Below, piece by piece: positions 1 to 5,713 of a DNA stretch of 5,866 nucleotides (position 1 is the first letter of the stretch; each line of letters opens with the position of its first letter). The stretch is from Nitrospirota bacterium (GTDB lineage: Bacteria; Nitrospirota; Nitrospiria; Nitrospirales; UBA8639), in contig QIMB01000187.1 in the NCBI GenBank assembly GCA_003233615.1, forward strand, positions 1 through 5,866, written 5' to 3'. The translations under genes and the position numbers were made by a program. The notes below the pieces were generated by a model, which was given only the letters and a program-made list of their open reading frames with translations, was not told the DNA's origin and ran no database searches.

Positions 1-44
1 CACCCTGGCATCCCAATCTGTCTCAGGTTGAAACACATGAGACA
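1..44 (-). repeat. 40-bp dispersed element, copy A, with operator-like dyad
   Basis: Bases 1-40 match 1760-1799 at 35 of 40 positions without gaps, so this is one of two copies of an intergenic element. It contains an imperfect dyad at 19-35: TGTCTCA, a GGT spacer, then TGAAACA. A third half-site, TGAGACA, follows at 38-44 and is the exact reverse complement of the first. The copy touches the window edge, so its true left end is unknown. It lies downstream of the repeat-protein gene, beyond the hairpin at 155-184. It is therefore more likely an upstream site for a minus-strand gene left of the window than part of the gene at 300-1376. Function as an activator or repressor site is inferred. 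Confidence 0.6.
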
Positions 45-154
45 CACGGGGAACAGGCGCTAATGATTTCAGTTTTTGTGTCTAGTTTTCTCAAAAGAAC
101 AAGGCACCTTTTAATGAGAACACTTTCTTTGAAGAATATGCGTAAACGCGAAGA

Positions 155-184
155 GCGAGGCTTCTGATTTTTCAGAAGCCTCGC
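155..184 (-). terminator. Strong hairpin, likely transcription terminator of the repeat-protein gene
   Basis: A perfect 13-bp inverted repeat (155-167 with 172-184) is closed by a 4-nt loop; the arm is GCGAGGCTTCTGA. It begins 116 nt beyond the stop codon of the minus-strand gene ending at 300. The minus-strand RNA after the stem reads UCUUCGCGUUU, so the U tract is poor. The plus strand after the stem (CCTTAAAA) has no U tract either. The stem is long enough to act as a terminator or as a 3' end stabiliser against exonucleases; which one cannot be decided from sequence. Confidence 0.6.
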
Positions 185-299
185 CCTTAAAAGAATCACT
201 CCGACTATCCAGAATCTGAATGATCAAAAGGAGTTACAGCATAAGATCCTCCTCTCAATCACTCTGACGATTTTACTGAATCTACCAGAACGCTGTGAG

Positions 300-1376
300 T
301 TATTGAAGTAACCCTCCACCAGTATTGATGGCCGTTATCTCAGAAAACCAAGGCAAATCAACTTTAAGTGCTTGAAATGTCTCGACAGTCAACCCTCCCC
401 TTGGAAGGCCTTGTTCTTTTTGGAATGCAACGACAGCCTTTATCGTTTCCTTACCAATTTCTCCATCGATAGGACCGGGATTAAACCCTTTTTCCTTCAG
501 TGAATGTTGGAGTTGCTGAACAATCTGTGGTGTCGTATTCGTCTCACAGAGAACCGGTTTCCAGGCCATTTTTTCTTCAGATACTTTTATTCGTTTCGTG
601 AAAGTTTGATATTCTTCCGGAATGGGAATTCGTTTCACGGCTGCAGGTTCGACCATCTTCAACCCTTTCTGCACTTTCGTTTCCTCAGGTATGCTAATGG
701 TCTTCGTCGTTGGCGGGGTCTTCATCAGACGTTTTTTCACAGTCTTATACTCTGCTGGTATCTCAATAGCACGAGTAGTCGCCGGGCTTTTCAACATTCG
801 CTTGGTTACAGTCTTGTAGGTGGCGGGAATTTCTTTTAAGCAGACAATTTCCCCTGTCGCAAAGTTCACTTTTTCAATTAAGCCTCGCCCCTTCTCCCAC
901 ACAAAATGAGCTGGCTTATCAATCACTTGTTCCGACACCAATTCATACTCCGCTGGAATCAACGCCAATTTCTGAAAGGCCGGTTTCACCATCACCTGTT
1001 CTTCAATCCATTCATAGGTGGCAGGGACGATCTCCAATCTCTCTGAAGCCTCCTGTATAACAAGCGTTTCTTCAATAGCCTCAAATGTTGCTGGAATGAT
1101 CTCCAGTCGCTCGGATGCCTCATTTTTTAACATCTGAATAGTTTCGGTTTGATACTGAGCCGGAACAAGAACCCGGGCATAACATCCCCCTGGTTTAGCA
1201 TTCGGAGGAAATAATTCCGTACCTGCCTCCGGCCCTTGAGGAATAAAACTTTTTACAGAATCACCTTCAGCTAAAACATCTTCAGTCGGAACGTCAGCGA
1301 GAGCAGTACCCAATCCTCCTCCCACCATAACAGCAAAAGAGACATTCATTAGCGTTGCTCGTGTTATAAACCTCAT
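300..1376 (-). CDS. Exported repeat protein with C-terminal peptidoglycan-binding domain
   Basis: 358 residues. The ATG at 1376 is preferred over an in-frame ATG at 1439 because AAAGGGAG lies 7 nt upstream and a signal peptide then starts directly: basic MRFITR, a hydrophobic stretch to about residue 24, and a likely cleavage at ALA/D (27/28). Residues 68-272 are eight imperfect repeats of about 23 residues with core [LI]x[IV]PAxYxxV, the fourth carrying an insert (about 157-178, WEKGRG...TGEIVC). Residues 283-338 are a PG_binding_1 domain with LQxxLxxxGF, GPIDGEIG, AVVAFQ and GLTVETFQAL. Cysteines at 65, 179 and 277 could form a disulphide after export. The family occurs in Gram-negative bacteria as uncharacterised peptidoglycan-binding proteins, sometimes fused to OmpA-type domains. 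Expected location is the periplasm, attached to the wall; its partner is unknown. Transcription probably starts within 1377-1760, where a sigma-54-like promoter and an operator-like element lie. The domain call is firm, the biological role open. Confidence 0.88.
   Translation of the reverse strand: MRFITRATLMNVSFAVMVGGGLGTALADVPTEDVLAEGDSVKSFIPQGPEAGTELFPPNAKPGGCYARVLVPAQYQTETIQMLKNEASERLEIIPATFEAIEETLVIQEASERLEIVPATYEWIEEQVMVKPAFQKLALIPAEYELVSEQVIDKPAHFVWEKGRGLIEKVNFATGEIVCLKEIPATYKTVTKRMLKSPATTRAIEIPAEYKTVKKRLMKTPPTTKTISIPEETKVQKGLKMVEPAAVKRIPIPEEYQTFTKRIKVSEEKMAWKPVLCETNTTPQIVQQLQHSLKEKGFNPGPIDGEIGKETIKAVVAFQKEQGLPRGGLTVETFQALKVDLPWFSEITAINTGGGLLQ
561..1175 (-). repeat. Eight tandem 23-residue protein repeats inside the peptidoglycan-binding protein
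   Basis: Repeat units begin near residues 68, 91, 114, 137, 180, 203, 226 and 249 of the 358-residue protein. The shared pattern is a hydrophobic triplet, P-A/E-x-Y/F, then V/I every few residues, and a closing A-x-x-R/K. Units 2 and 3 both open from EASERLEI[IV]PAT, so they are the most recent or best conserved pair. Units 1-4 are rich in Glu (IEET, IEEQ, VSEQ), while units 5-8 are rich in Lys/Arg (VTKRMLK, VKKRLMK, FTKRIKV). The region is thus split into an acidic and a basic half around the WEKGRG insert of unit 4. Confidence 0.8.
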
Positions 1377-1383
1377 AAAAAAA

Positions 1384-1391
1384 CTCCCTTT
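1384..1391 (-). promoter_or_regulatory. Ribosome binding site fixing the start at 1376
   Basis: On the minus strand this reads AAAGGGAG followed by seven T and then ATG at 1376. The alternative ATG at 1439 has only a run of A/T and no purine-rich site of this quality. It would also place 21 residues before the signal peptide. Confidence 0.7.
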
Positions 1392-1680
1392 GTTAAAGAT
1401 TGCATAACCTGGAGATAATTCTTCCGCAAAAAAAAACACAGTTTAATCAATTCTACTTTGGATTAAGAACTTCGTAGCTTTCACACCATCCCCTTCTGAT
1501 CCCCTTTTGTACCTCCAACTTTATCAACATCAAGTATTCTCTGCCAAACCCTCACAGACAATTTCCTGATAAATCAGATGGCGATTGGATTGTGCCTTCT
1601 TCAAGTAAAGATGTTGACCTGAACGTCTGGAATTAAACCCACAAGATCCCCACAGATCAGATAGCTCTTGCAGATGTAAC

Positions 1681-1696
1681 ATCAAGAATGGTGCCA
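1681..1696 (-). promoter_or_regulatory. Near-consensus sigma-54 (RpoN) promoter for the repeat-protein gene
   Basis: On the minus strand this reads TGGCAC-CATTC-TTGAT. The family consensus is TGGCAC-N5-TTGC[A/T], so 10 of 11 defined positions match with correct spacing. The one mismatch is the C of the -12 GC, which is normally highly conserved and lowers confidence. Transcription would begin near 1670, giving a leader of about 295 nt before the ATG at 1376. The dyad of copy B is centred about 98 bp upstream, a typical distance for an enhancer-binding protein. Confidence 0.45.
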
Positions 1697-1759
1697 TATC
1701 TAAGGCATTGTTTCTTATGATATTATTTGTATGAAATTCTCGGATATCTCATAGAGACA

Positions 1760-1799
1760 CACCCTGGCGTCTCAATCTGTGTCAGGTTGGAACACCTGA
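1760..1799 (-). repeat. 40-bp dispersed element, copy B, candidate activator site
   Basis: Matches 1-40 at 35 of 40 positions in the same orientation. The dyad is at 1778-1794: TGTGTCA, GGT, TGGAACA, weaker than in copy A. A degenerate third half-site, TGAAATA, follows at 1797-1803. The shared CCCTGGC and CAATCTGT blocks show that conservation extends beyond the dyad. On the minus strand the element lies upstream of the sigma-54-like promoter at 1681-1696. Role as an upstream activating sequence is inferred from dyad form and position. Confidence 0.6.
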
Positions 1800-1877
1800 A
1801 ATATTGAAAAAACTAAGAAAAAAAGCAGTGAAATGTGAAGAAGAATGAGCAGGAAGAGAATGGGAACAAAGAAGCTG

Positions 1878-1913
1878 ACGGAACCCAGTTCTCTAAAAAA
1901 ACCCGGGTTCCGT
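1878..1913 (-). terminator. Stem-loop behind the DUF481 gene, atypical terminator
   Basis: ACGGAACCC (1878-1886) pairs perfectly with GGGTTCCGT (1905-1913) across an 18-nt loop, starting 16 nt after the stop codon at 1930. On the minus-strand RNA the run of seven U lies inside the loop, not after the stem, so it is not a textbook intrinsic terminator. The loop-side arm also forms the palindrome AACCCGGGTT, which competes with the long stem. Downstream RNA is pyrimidine-rich and poor in G, which would suit Rho. Confidence 0.5.
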
Positions 1914-1929
1914 GTATGTTGGGACTAAC

Positions 1930-2988
1930 TTAGGGTCCGAAAGCATACCCAATGGTGAGAAAAATCTGCTTATCGCTTTTCTTGTTCCCAGGCGCCGGAG
2001 TGTTGTCATAGCGCCAATTATACTGCAATGTCGAAATGAAATTTTCTAACATTGTCCAACGCAACCCCTGCTGAGACGTGATGTAATAATCCTTTCTCTC
2101 CTCTATTGAAGGGAAACCCTGGTGTTGGTGGAATAATGTCAGCCAGGGCACGATCGGCCAATTGAAATTCAAAGCCCATCGACCCGTGACAGTATTGCGA
2201 TCATTGGCACGTTTAAAATCTTCATTAAAAAAACCCAGTCCGATTTCTGCCCCAAGTTGCATTGTATTAAGATAGGGACTGGAAAAATCTCCCACATCAA
2301 TAAACTGATACCCTGGGCCAGCAAAGAGCGAGGTACGAAGGTTCAAATCTTGAAATGTATCCTGTTCGAACAACGCCCCGACATAGGCATAGAACCGTTT
2401 GGTGATAAAAAAGTCTAACTTGATCGTCCCAAAGGCATTACGGACATTTAATGTGCCATTCGCTTCTCCATTCAAATACCGGCCAAGAATCGTCAGACGT
2501 AGCCGTTCGCTCCGGGCAATAAGTTCACCGAGAAAACTATAATTTTTAAGATCGGTATTGCCCGTGATAATCGACGCGCCAAAGTTTATATTACCTGTAT
2601 AGACCACCGCCTTCTTAACCGGTGGATTGATGGCCATCACCGACTCTACTGCAACTGGAATGGGGTCATCCAACATATCAGTTTGGATTCCCAGCGTTCC
2701 AGGACCTAGCATAGACGGTGGCCCTTGCAGGGTAGTCCCACTATTCAACACCACCGTCACCGAATTCTCAGAAGTCAATCCAACAACTTCTGACCACTTA
2801 ATCTTAATCGGATCTCCATCATGGAATAAAGTTTTAACTGTGATGAACCCTTCCGTCATCTCCAAGATTTCGACATATATTTGGCTTCCATCCTTTAAAG
2901 AAAGTTTCCCCAAAGGCTCTGCTAAACCCCACACAGGCAACAAACACAACCAGATGAAGACTACAAAAGACGACAGCTTCCTACTCAT
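1930..2988 (-). CDS. DUF481-family outer-membrane beta-barrel protein
   Basis: 352 residues from the ATG at 2988. That start has a perfect AAGGAGGT and gives an immediate signal peptide: MSRK, a hydrophobic core to about residue 20, and likely cleavage at GLA/E (23/24). Residues about 28-75 (LSLKDGSQIYVEI ... IKIKWSEVVGLTS) look like a small all-beta SH3-like domain often found ahead of DUF481. From about residue 128 onward the sequence has alternating hydrophobic strands typical of DUF481: GNINFGASIITGNTD, LRLTILGRY, GTIKLDFFITKRFYAYVGALFEQD, AGPGYQF, and a final strand IFLTIGYAFGP. The family (YdiY-like) is placed in the outer membrane; some members are induced by salt, and their substrate is unknown. 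An in-frame ATG at 3063 also has an AGGAG at good spacing, but would add 25 residues before the signal peptide. The gene stands alone between two gaps, with its own stem-loop. Confidence 0.85.
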   Translation of the reverse strand: MSRKLSSFVVFIWLCLLPVWGLAEPLGKLSLKDGSQIYVEILEMTEGFITVKTLFHDGDPIKIKWSEVVGLTSENSVTVVLNSGTTLQGPPSMLGPGTLGIQTDMLDDPIPVAVESVMAINPPVKKAVVYTGNINFGASIITGNTDLKNYSFLGELIARSERLRLTILGRYLNGEANGTLNVRNAFGTIKLDFFITKRFYAYVGALFEQDTFQDLNLRTSLFAGPGYQFIDVGDFSSPYLNTMQLGAEIGLGFFNEDFKRANDRNTVTGRWALNFNWPIVPWLTLFHQHQGFPSIEERKDYYITSQQGLRWTMLENFISTLQYNWRYDNTPAPGNKKSDKQIFLTIGYAFGP

Positions 2989-2991
2989 TGG

Positions 2992-2999
2992 ACCTCCTT
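2992..2999 (-). promoter_or_regulatory. Ribosome binding site fixing the start at 2988
   Basis: The minus strand reads AAGGAGGT, then CCA, then ATG. The match to the 16S tail is complete though the spacing is short. Together with the signal peptide it favours 2988 over the upstream in-frame ATG at 3063, which has a weaker CAGGAG site 8 nt away. Confidence 0.7.
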
Positions 3000-3168
3000 G
3001 TATAGACTTGGTGAACATATTTTGGCCGCCAATGCATAGCGGCGCTCTTCTTCCATACGCCATTCTTCAAGCTCCTGTACCGAAATCCTGAAGAGAGGGG
3101 ATAGGCGAGGAAGGGAATTCAAGATCGAAATAAAGAATATCTTTCGGATGGCAAACGAAAACTTTCAG

Positions 3169-3191
3169 TGAGAATCATCGCAAAATTCTCA
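3169..3191. repeat. Inverted repeat TGAGAAT-N9-ATTCTCA in the DUF481 upstream gap
   Basis: Seven-base perfect arms (3169-3175 and 3185-3191) are separated by 9 nt. It lies 93 nt downstream of the activator stop codon and about 180 nt upstream of the DUF481 start. It has no U tract on the minus strand, so it may be an operator or a weak stem-loop. The rest of 2989-3283 shows no sigma-54 promoter with GG-N10-GC on the minus strand. A weak sigma-70-like pair (TTGCCA, 16 nt, TATTTC) lies near 3125-3152. Confidence 0.35.
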
Positions 3192-3283
3192 TCAATGCTA
3201 CGGCACACCGCATGATCTCTGCAATATTTAATTTTCTGCTATCTTCATTACACACACTCACTGTAGAGAAAAACCTCCTCAAT

Positions 3284-5065
3284 CTATTGTGAGCATTCTT
3301 CCGGAGATATTCCCAATTCGCTCAGGCGACGGTAGAACGTAGACCGGCTCATACCCAGAAGTTTTGCCGCCAGCACACGTTTACCCCTGGTCTGCTCCAA
3401 TGCTGCCAATATTTCTTCTCGCTCATCTCTTGTGGACGATCTTGGTGAAACGAATACTGCAGGAGACCCATGTATTTCTTGAGGAAGATCCGAAGATTGA
3501 ATATGTGGACCATGGCAATGAATCAAGGCATATTCAAATGTACTTTTGAGTTCTCGAACATTCCCAGGCCAATGATATTGCAGTAGGGTTTGCATAGCGT
3601 CCGGAGAGATTTCCCGCACGTCATGTTTGGATGTGACCGCCCGTGCCTGTCCAAAAAATGCTTCACTCAACAAGGGAATATCTTCTCGACGTTCCCGCAA
3701 CGGGGGAAGATACAACCGCGCAACACGAATACGATACAAGAGATCTGAACGAAAAGATCCTGTATCGACCATATCTTGCAAATTTTGGTGGGTGGCGGCA
3801 AAGACTCGAACATCGACTTTTCTGGGACGAGACTCGCCCAACCGAATAATTTCACCTTCCTGTAACACTCGCAACAATGTGGTTTGAATCGTCAGGGGCA
3901 TATCGCCAATTTCGTCAAGAAATAAGATACCCCCTTCTGCTGCCTCAAAAAATCCTTCATGATCACTCACTGCTCCAGTGAACGAACCCCGTTTATGACC
4001 GAACAATTGGCTTCCCAATAAGGAATCCGTTAATCCTGCACAATTAAGCGCCACAAAGGGCATGCCTTTTCGTGTACTCAACCGGTGCAAGGCCTGTGCA
4101 ACCAATTCTTTTCCTGTCCCTGTTTCTCCCTCAATCAAGACAGGAACATCGACAGGAGCAATTTCCTGAATCTTTTGATAGAGGTCTTGCATCGCAGGAC
4201 TTTTTCCAATGAGCTTCTCGAAATGAGCTTGCCCAATCAATTGCCGTCGCAGATCTTCAATTTCAGTTCTATCTTTCAGAAAGAGAATGGTTCTCCTACA
4301 ATCACGAGGATCATCATGCACTTCAATCTCAATCTCTAGCCAAGATTTCTGGGGTTTTTTCAACGACAGTACCACCGAAGTACGGCGCCCCTCTGGCAAG
4401 GCTCTTTGCTCCTGGACCTGACGGATGTGCTCTGCAGTCAAGGGCAGAACGTGAGGCCATAATCTACCCACAAATCTTTGCGTGTCGATTCCAAACACAT
4501 GTCGCACTGTAGGGCTGGCATAAGTCACGACATTGTTTTCATCGATCATCACCATGGCCAGCTCCAAATGATCGAGAACAGCAGTCACGTCATCTCGAAT
4601 TTGTTCGCTCTCAGCTAATTGATGTTTGTGCGCATCACGTTCATGCCTATGTGCTAAATGGTCTTCCCGAGCTTTCTGTAACACTGGCTGTAACGTTATG
4701 AGCTCAGACTGATAGCTACGGATAATTAAGTAGCGCTGGTCGTCCTGCACCAAGGCCGTGGCTTCCAAATAATTCTCGTCCCCGACAAGATTCGGTTCGC
4801 TCCATAATCCAGATGGCAATGTCCCCTGATTATGAGTCTGCCAAAACTCTTCCGCCTCAGGAAGAAAACACTGTAGGAAAAAAGATTTCTGTACAAATTC
4901 TAGAGGTTCAATCGAGGATTGGCCTGGGGAAATGTCGGAGGGATACCAACTGGGAACCACACCAATGATGCGGTATTGCGTCACTGAATCGACCTGCACA
5001 ATCAACGCATCAAACAACTTCAGAATTTCAGAATAGGGAGCTTCCACACTCATGTCATCTTCCAT
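3284..5065 (-). CDS. PAS-domain sigma-54-dependent transcriptional activator (bEBP)
   Basis: 593 residues. Residues 1-120 are an N-terminal region I do not recognise firmly, possibly PAS-like (LFDALIVQVD, IIGVVPSWY). About 125-160 is a charged helix, probably coiled coil. About 160-268 is a PAS domain (LDHLELAMVMIDENNVVTYA ... FLKDRTE). About 284-510 is the AAA+ domain: Walker A GETGTGKE (313-320), sigma-54 contact loop GSFTGA (360-365), Walker B ILFLDE (380-385), arginine-containing FRSDLLYRI (438-446), and WPGNVREL (499-506). Residues about 549-582 are a Fis-type helix-turn-helix (RVLAAKLLGMSRSTFYRRL). There is no receiver domain, so control is by ligand, redox or a partner protein rather than a phosphorelay. 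The loop has Ser where GAFTGA is usual, a known tolerated variant. An ATG at 5053 (GGAAG 5 nt upstream) may be the true start, giving 589 residues. The protein activates RpoN promoters from DNA-bound hexamers; its targets are unknown. Confidence 0.93.
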   Translation of the reverse strand: MEDDMSVEAPYSEILKLFDALIVQVDSVTQYRIIGVVPSWYPSDISPGQSSIEPLEFVQKSFFLQCFLPEAEEFWQTHNQGTLPSGLWSEPNLVGDENYLEATALVQDDQRYLIIRSYQSELITLQPVLQKAREDHLAHRHERDAHKHQLAESEQIRDDVTAVLDHLELAMVMIDENNVVTYASPTVRHVFGIDTQRFVGRLWPHVLPLTAEHIRQVQEQRALPEGRRTSVVLSLKKPQKSWLEIEIEVHDDPRDCRRTILFLKDRTEIEDLRRQLIGQAHFEKLIGKSPAMQDLYQKIQEIAPVDVPVLIEGETGTGKELVAQALHRLSTRKGMPFVALNCAGLTDSLLGSQLFGHKRGSFTGAVSDHEGFFEAAEGGILFLDEIGDMPLTIQTTLLRVLQEGEIIRLGESRPRKVDVRVFAATHQNLQDMVDTGSFRSDLLYRIRVARLYLPPLRERREDIPLLSEAFFGQARAVTSKHDVREISPDAMQTLLQYHWPGNVRELKSTFEYALIHCHGPHIQSSDLPQEIHGSPAVFVSPRSSTRDEREEILAALEQTRGKRVLAAKLLGMSRSTFYRRLSELGISPEECSQ

Positions 5066-5191
5066 TTTAGCCAGCTACCGCTTCACAAGCACCGGAAATA
5101 GTGCCATCACCAAAAGCTTACTCAGAACATACGATTGTGATAATAGAGGCACGTTCCCACAAATATGTGCGAAACGGAGTGAGGGGGACAA

Positions 5192-5713
5192 CTAGATTTT
5201 AGATACTTTCAGCATTTCTCTGGCCAACGCAACAAACGCTAATTCAACCCCTTCGCCTGTTTTGGCACTAGACTCAATCACCAGACAGGCTTGAGACGCA
5301 AGATCTTGATACATCTCAGGCTCAACCTGCCAGGACTCGAAAAGATCGTGTTTATTCACCACAAGCGCATATGGAACAGGCCCCATTGTCTGTAAGGCCA
5401 ATGTGCGTAATTGGCGCGCCACATCCAATGTTTCTTTTCTCGTACCATCAACCATCAGCAAGTACCCTGCTGACCCTTGCAAATATGACGCCCGAACTTT
5501 CTGAAAATCATCTTCCCCATACACATCCCATAAGACCAAGAGCACATTGGTACTATCTATACAGAGAGATTTCTGATCAATTTTCACACCAATGGTCGTA
5601 TGGTATTTTTCTGAGAACTGCCCTGTGACAAAACGTTTGACAAGGCTGGTCTTCCCAACCGCAAATCCACCAAGCATACAGATCTTTTTTTGAATCACAC
5701 TCTTCTCTTTCAT
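5192..5713 (-). CDS. Ras/Rab-like small GTPase
   Basis: 173 residues, the length of a stand-alone Ras-fold GTPase. All five G motifs are present: G1 GGFAVGKT (15-22), G2 Thr40 in YHTTIGVKI, G3 WDVYGE (62-67), G4 NKHD (120-123), and G5 SSAK (148-151). The WDxxG form and TIG switch resemble Rab/Rup bacterial proteins more than Era or MglA. The residue matching Ras Gln61 is Glu67, so intrinsic hydrolysis may be altered or need a partner. No C-terminal cysteine for lipidation and no signal peptide are seen, so it should be cytoplasmic. Its ATG shares ATGA with the stop of the upstream ORF, implying translational coupling. The sigma-54 activator follows after 126 nt. Bacterial Ras-like GTPases often work with roadblock/LC7 partners encoded nearby; none can be identified here because the upstream ORF is cut. 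A role in signalling to the activator is inference. Confidence 0.92.
   Translation of the reverse strand: MKEKSVIQKKICMLGGFAVGKTSLVKRFVTGQFSEKYHTTIGVKIDQKSLCIDSTNVLLVLWDVYGEDDFQKVRASYLQGSAGYLLMVDGTRKETLDVARQLRTLALQTMGPVPYALVVNKHDLFESWQVEPEMYQDLASQACLVIESSAKTGEGVELAFVALAREMLKVSKI

Larger units (their letters stand above)
1377..1929. other. 553-nt gene-free region between the DUF481 gene and the repeat-protein gene
   Basis: No convincing coding sequence is seen on either strand. From right to left it holds: the stem-loop at 1878-1913; a purine-rich plus strand at about 1800-1877 (pyrimidine-rich RNA on the minus strand); the 40-bp element copy B at 1760-1799; a sigma-54-like promoter at 1681-1696; and about 300 nt of possible 5' leader. 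Within the leader the octamer AAGGGGAT occurs twice, 11 nt apart, near 1493-1507. No good sigma-70 promoter stands out: a TAGAAT at about 1450-1455 could be a -10 box but lacks a matching -35. Confidence 0.6.

Noticed and set aside
504..839. Plus-strand open frames of 65 and 111 codons
   Set aside because: They lie antisense to the strongly supported repeat protein, and their composition (Phe/Arg-rich) is the shadow of its repeats.
1453..1530. 25-residue minus-strand ORF (MLIKLEVQKG...) in the leader of the repeat-protein gene
   Set aside because: No convincing ribosome binding site and no recognisable product; such short ORFs are expected by chance.
1569..1584. Plus-strand TGGCGATTGGATTGTG resembling a sigma-54 promoter
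   Set aside because: The -24 box is incomplete, the -12 has GT instead of GC, and no plus-strand gene follows.
1..1800. The two 40-bp copies as CRISPR repeats or insertion-sequence ends
   Set aside because: They are direct, not inverted, are 1.76 kb apart with an ordinary gene between, and there is no transposase or regular spacer pattern.
2627..3091. 154-codon plus-strand open frame
   Set aside because: Antisense to the DUF481 gene; no domain, no signal and no ribosome binding site, while the minus-strand product has clear family features.
5080..5095. Possible sigma-54 promoter before the activator gene (GG-N10-GC on the minus strand)
   Set aside because: Only the GG and GC pairs plus one other base fit; about 5 of 11 consensus positions match. 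A nearby TGGCAC (near 5102-5107) has no -12 box at the right distance.
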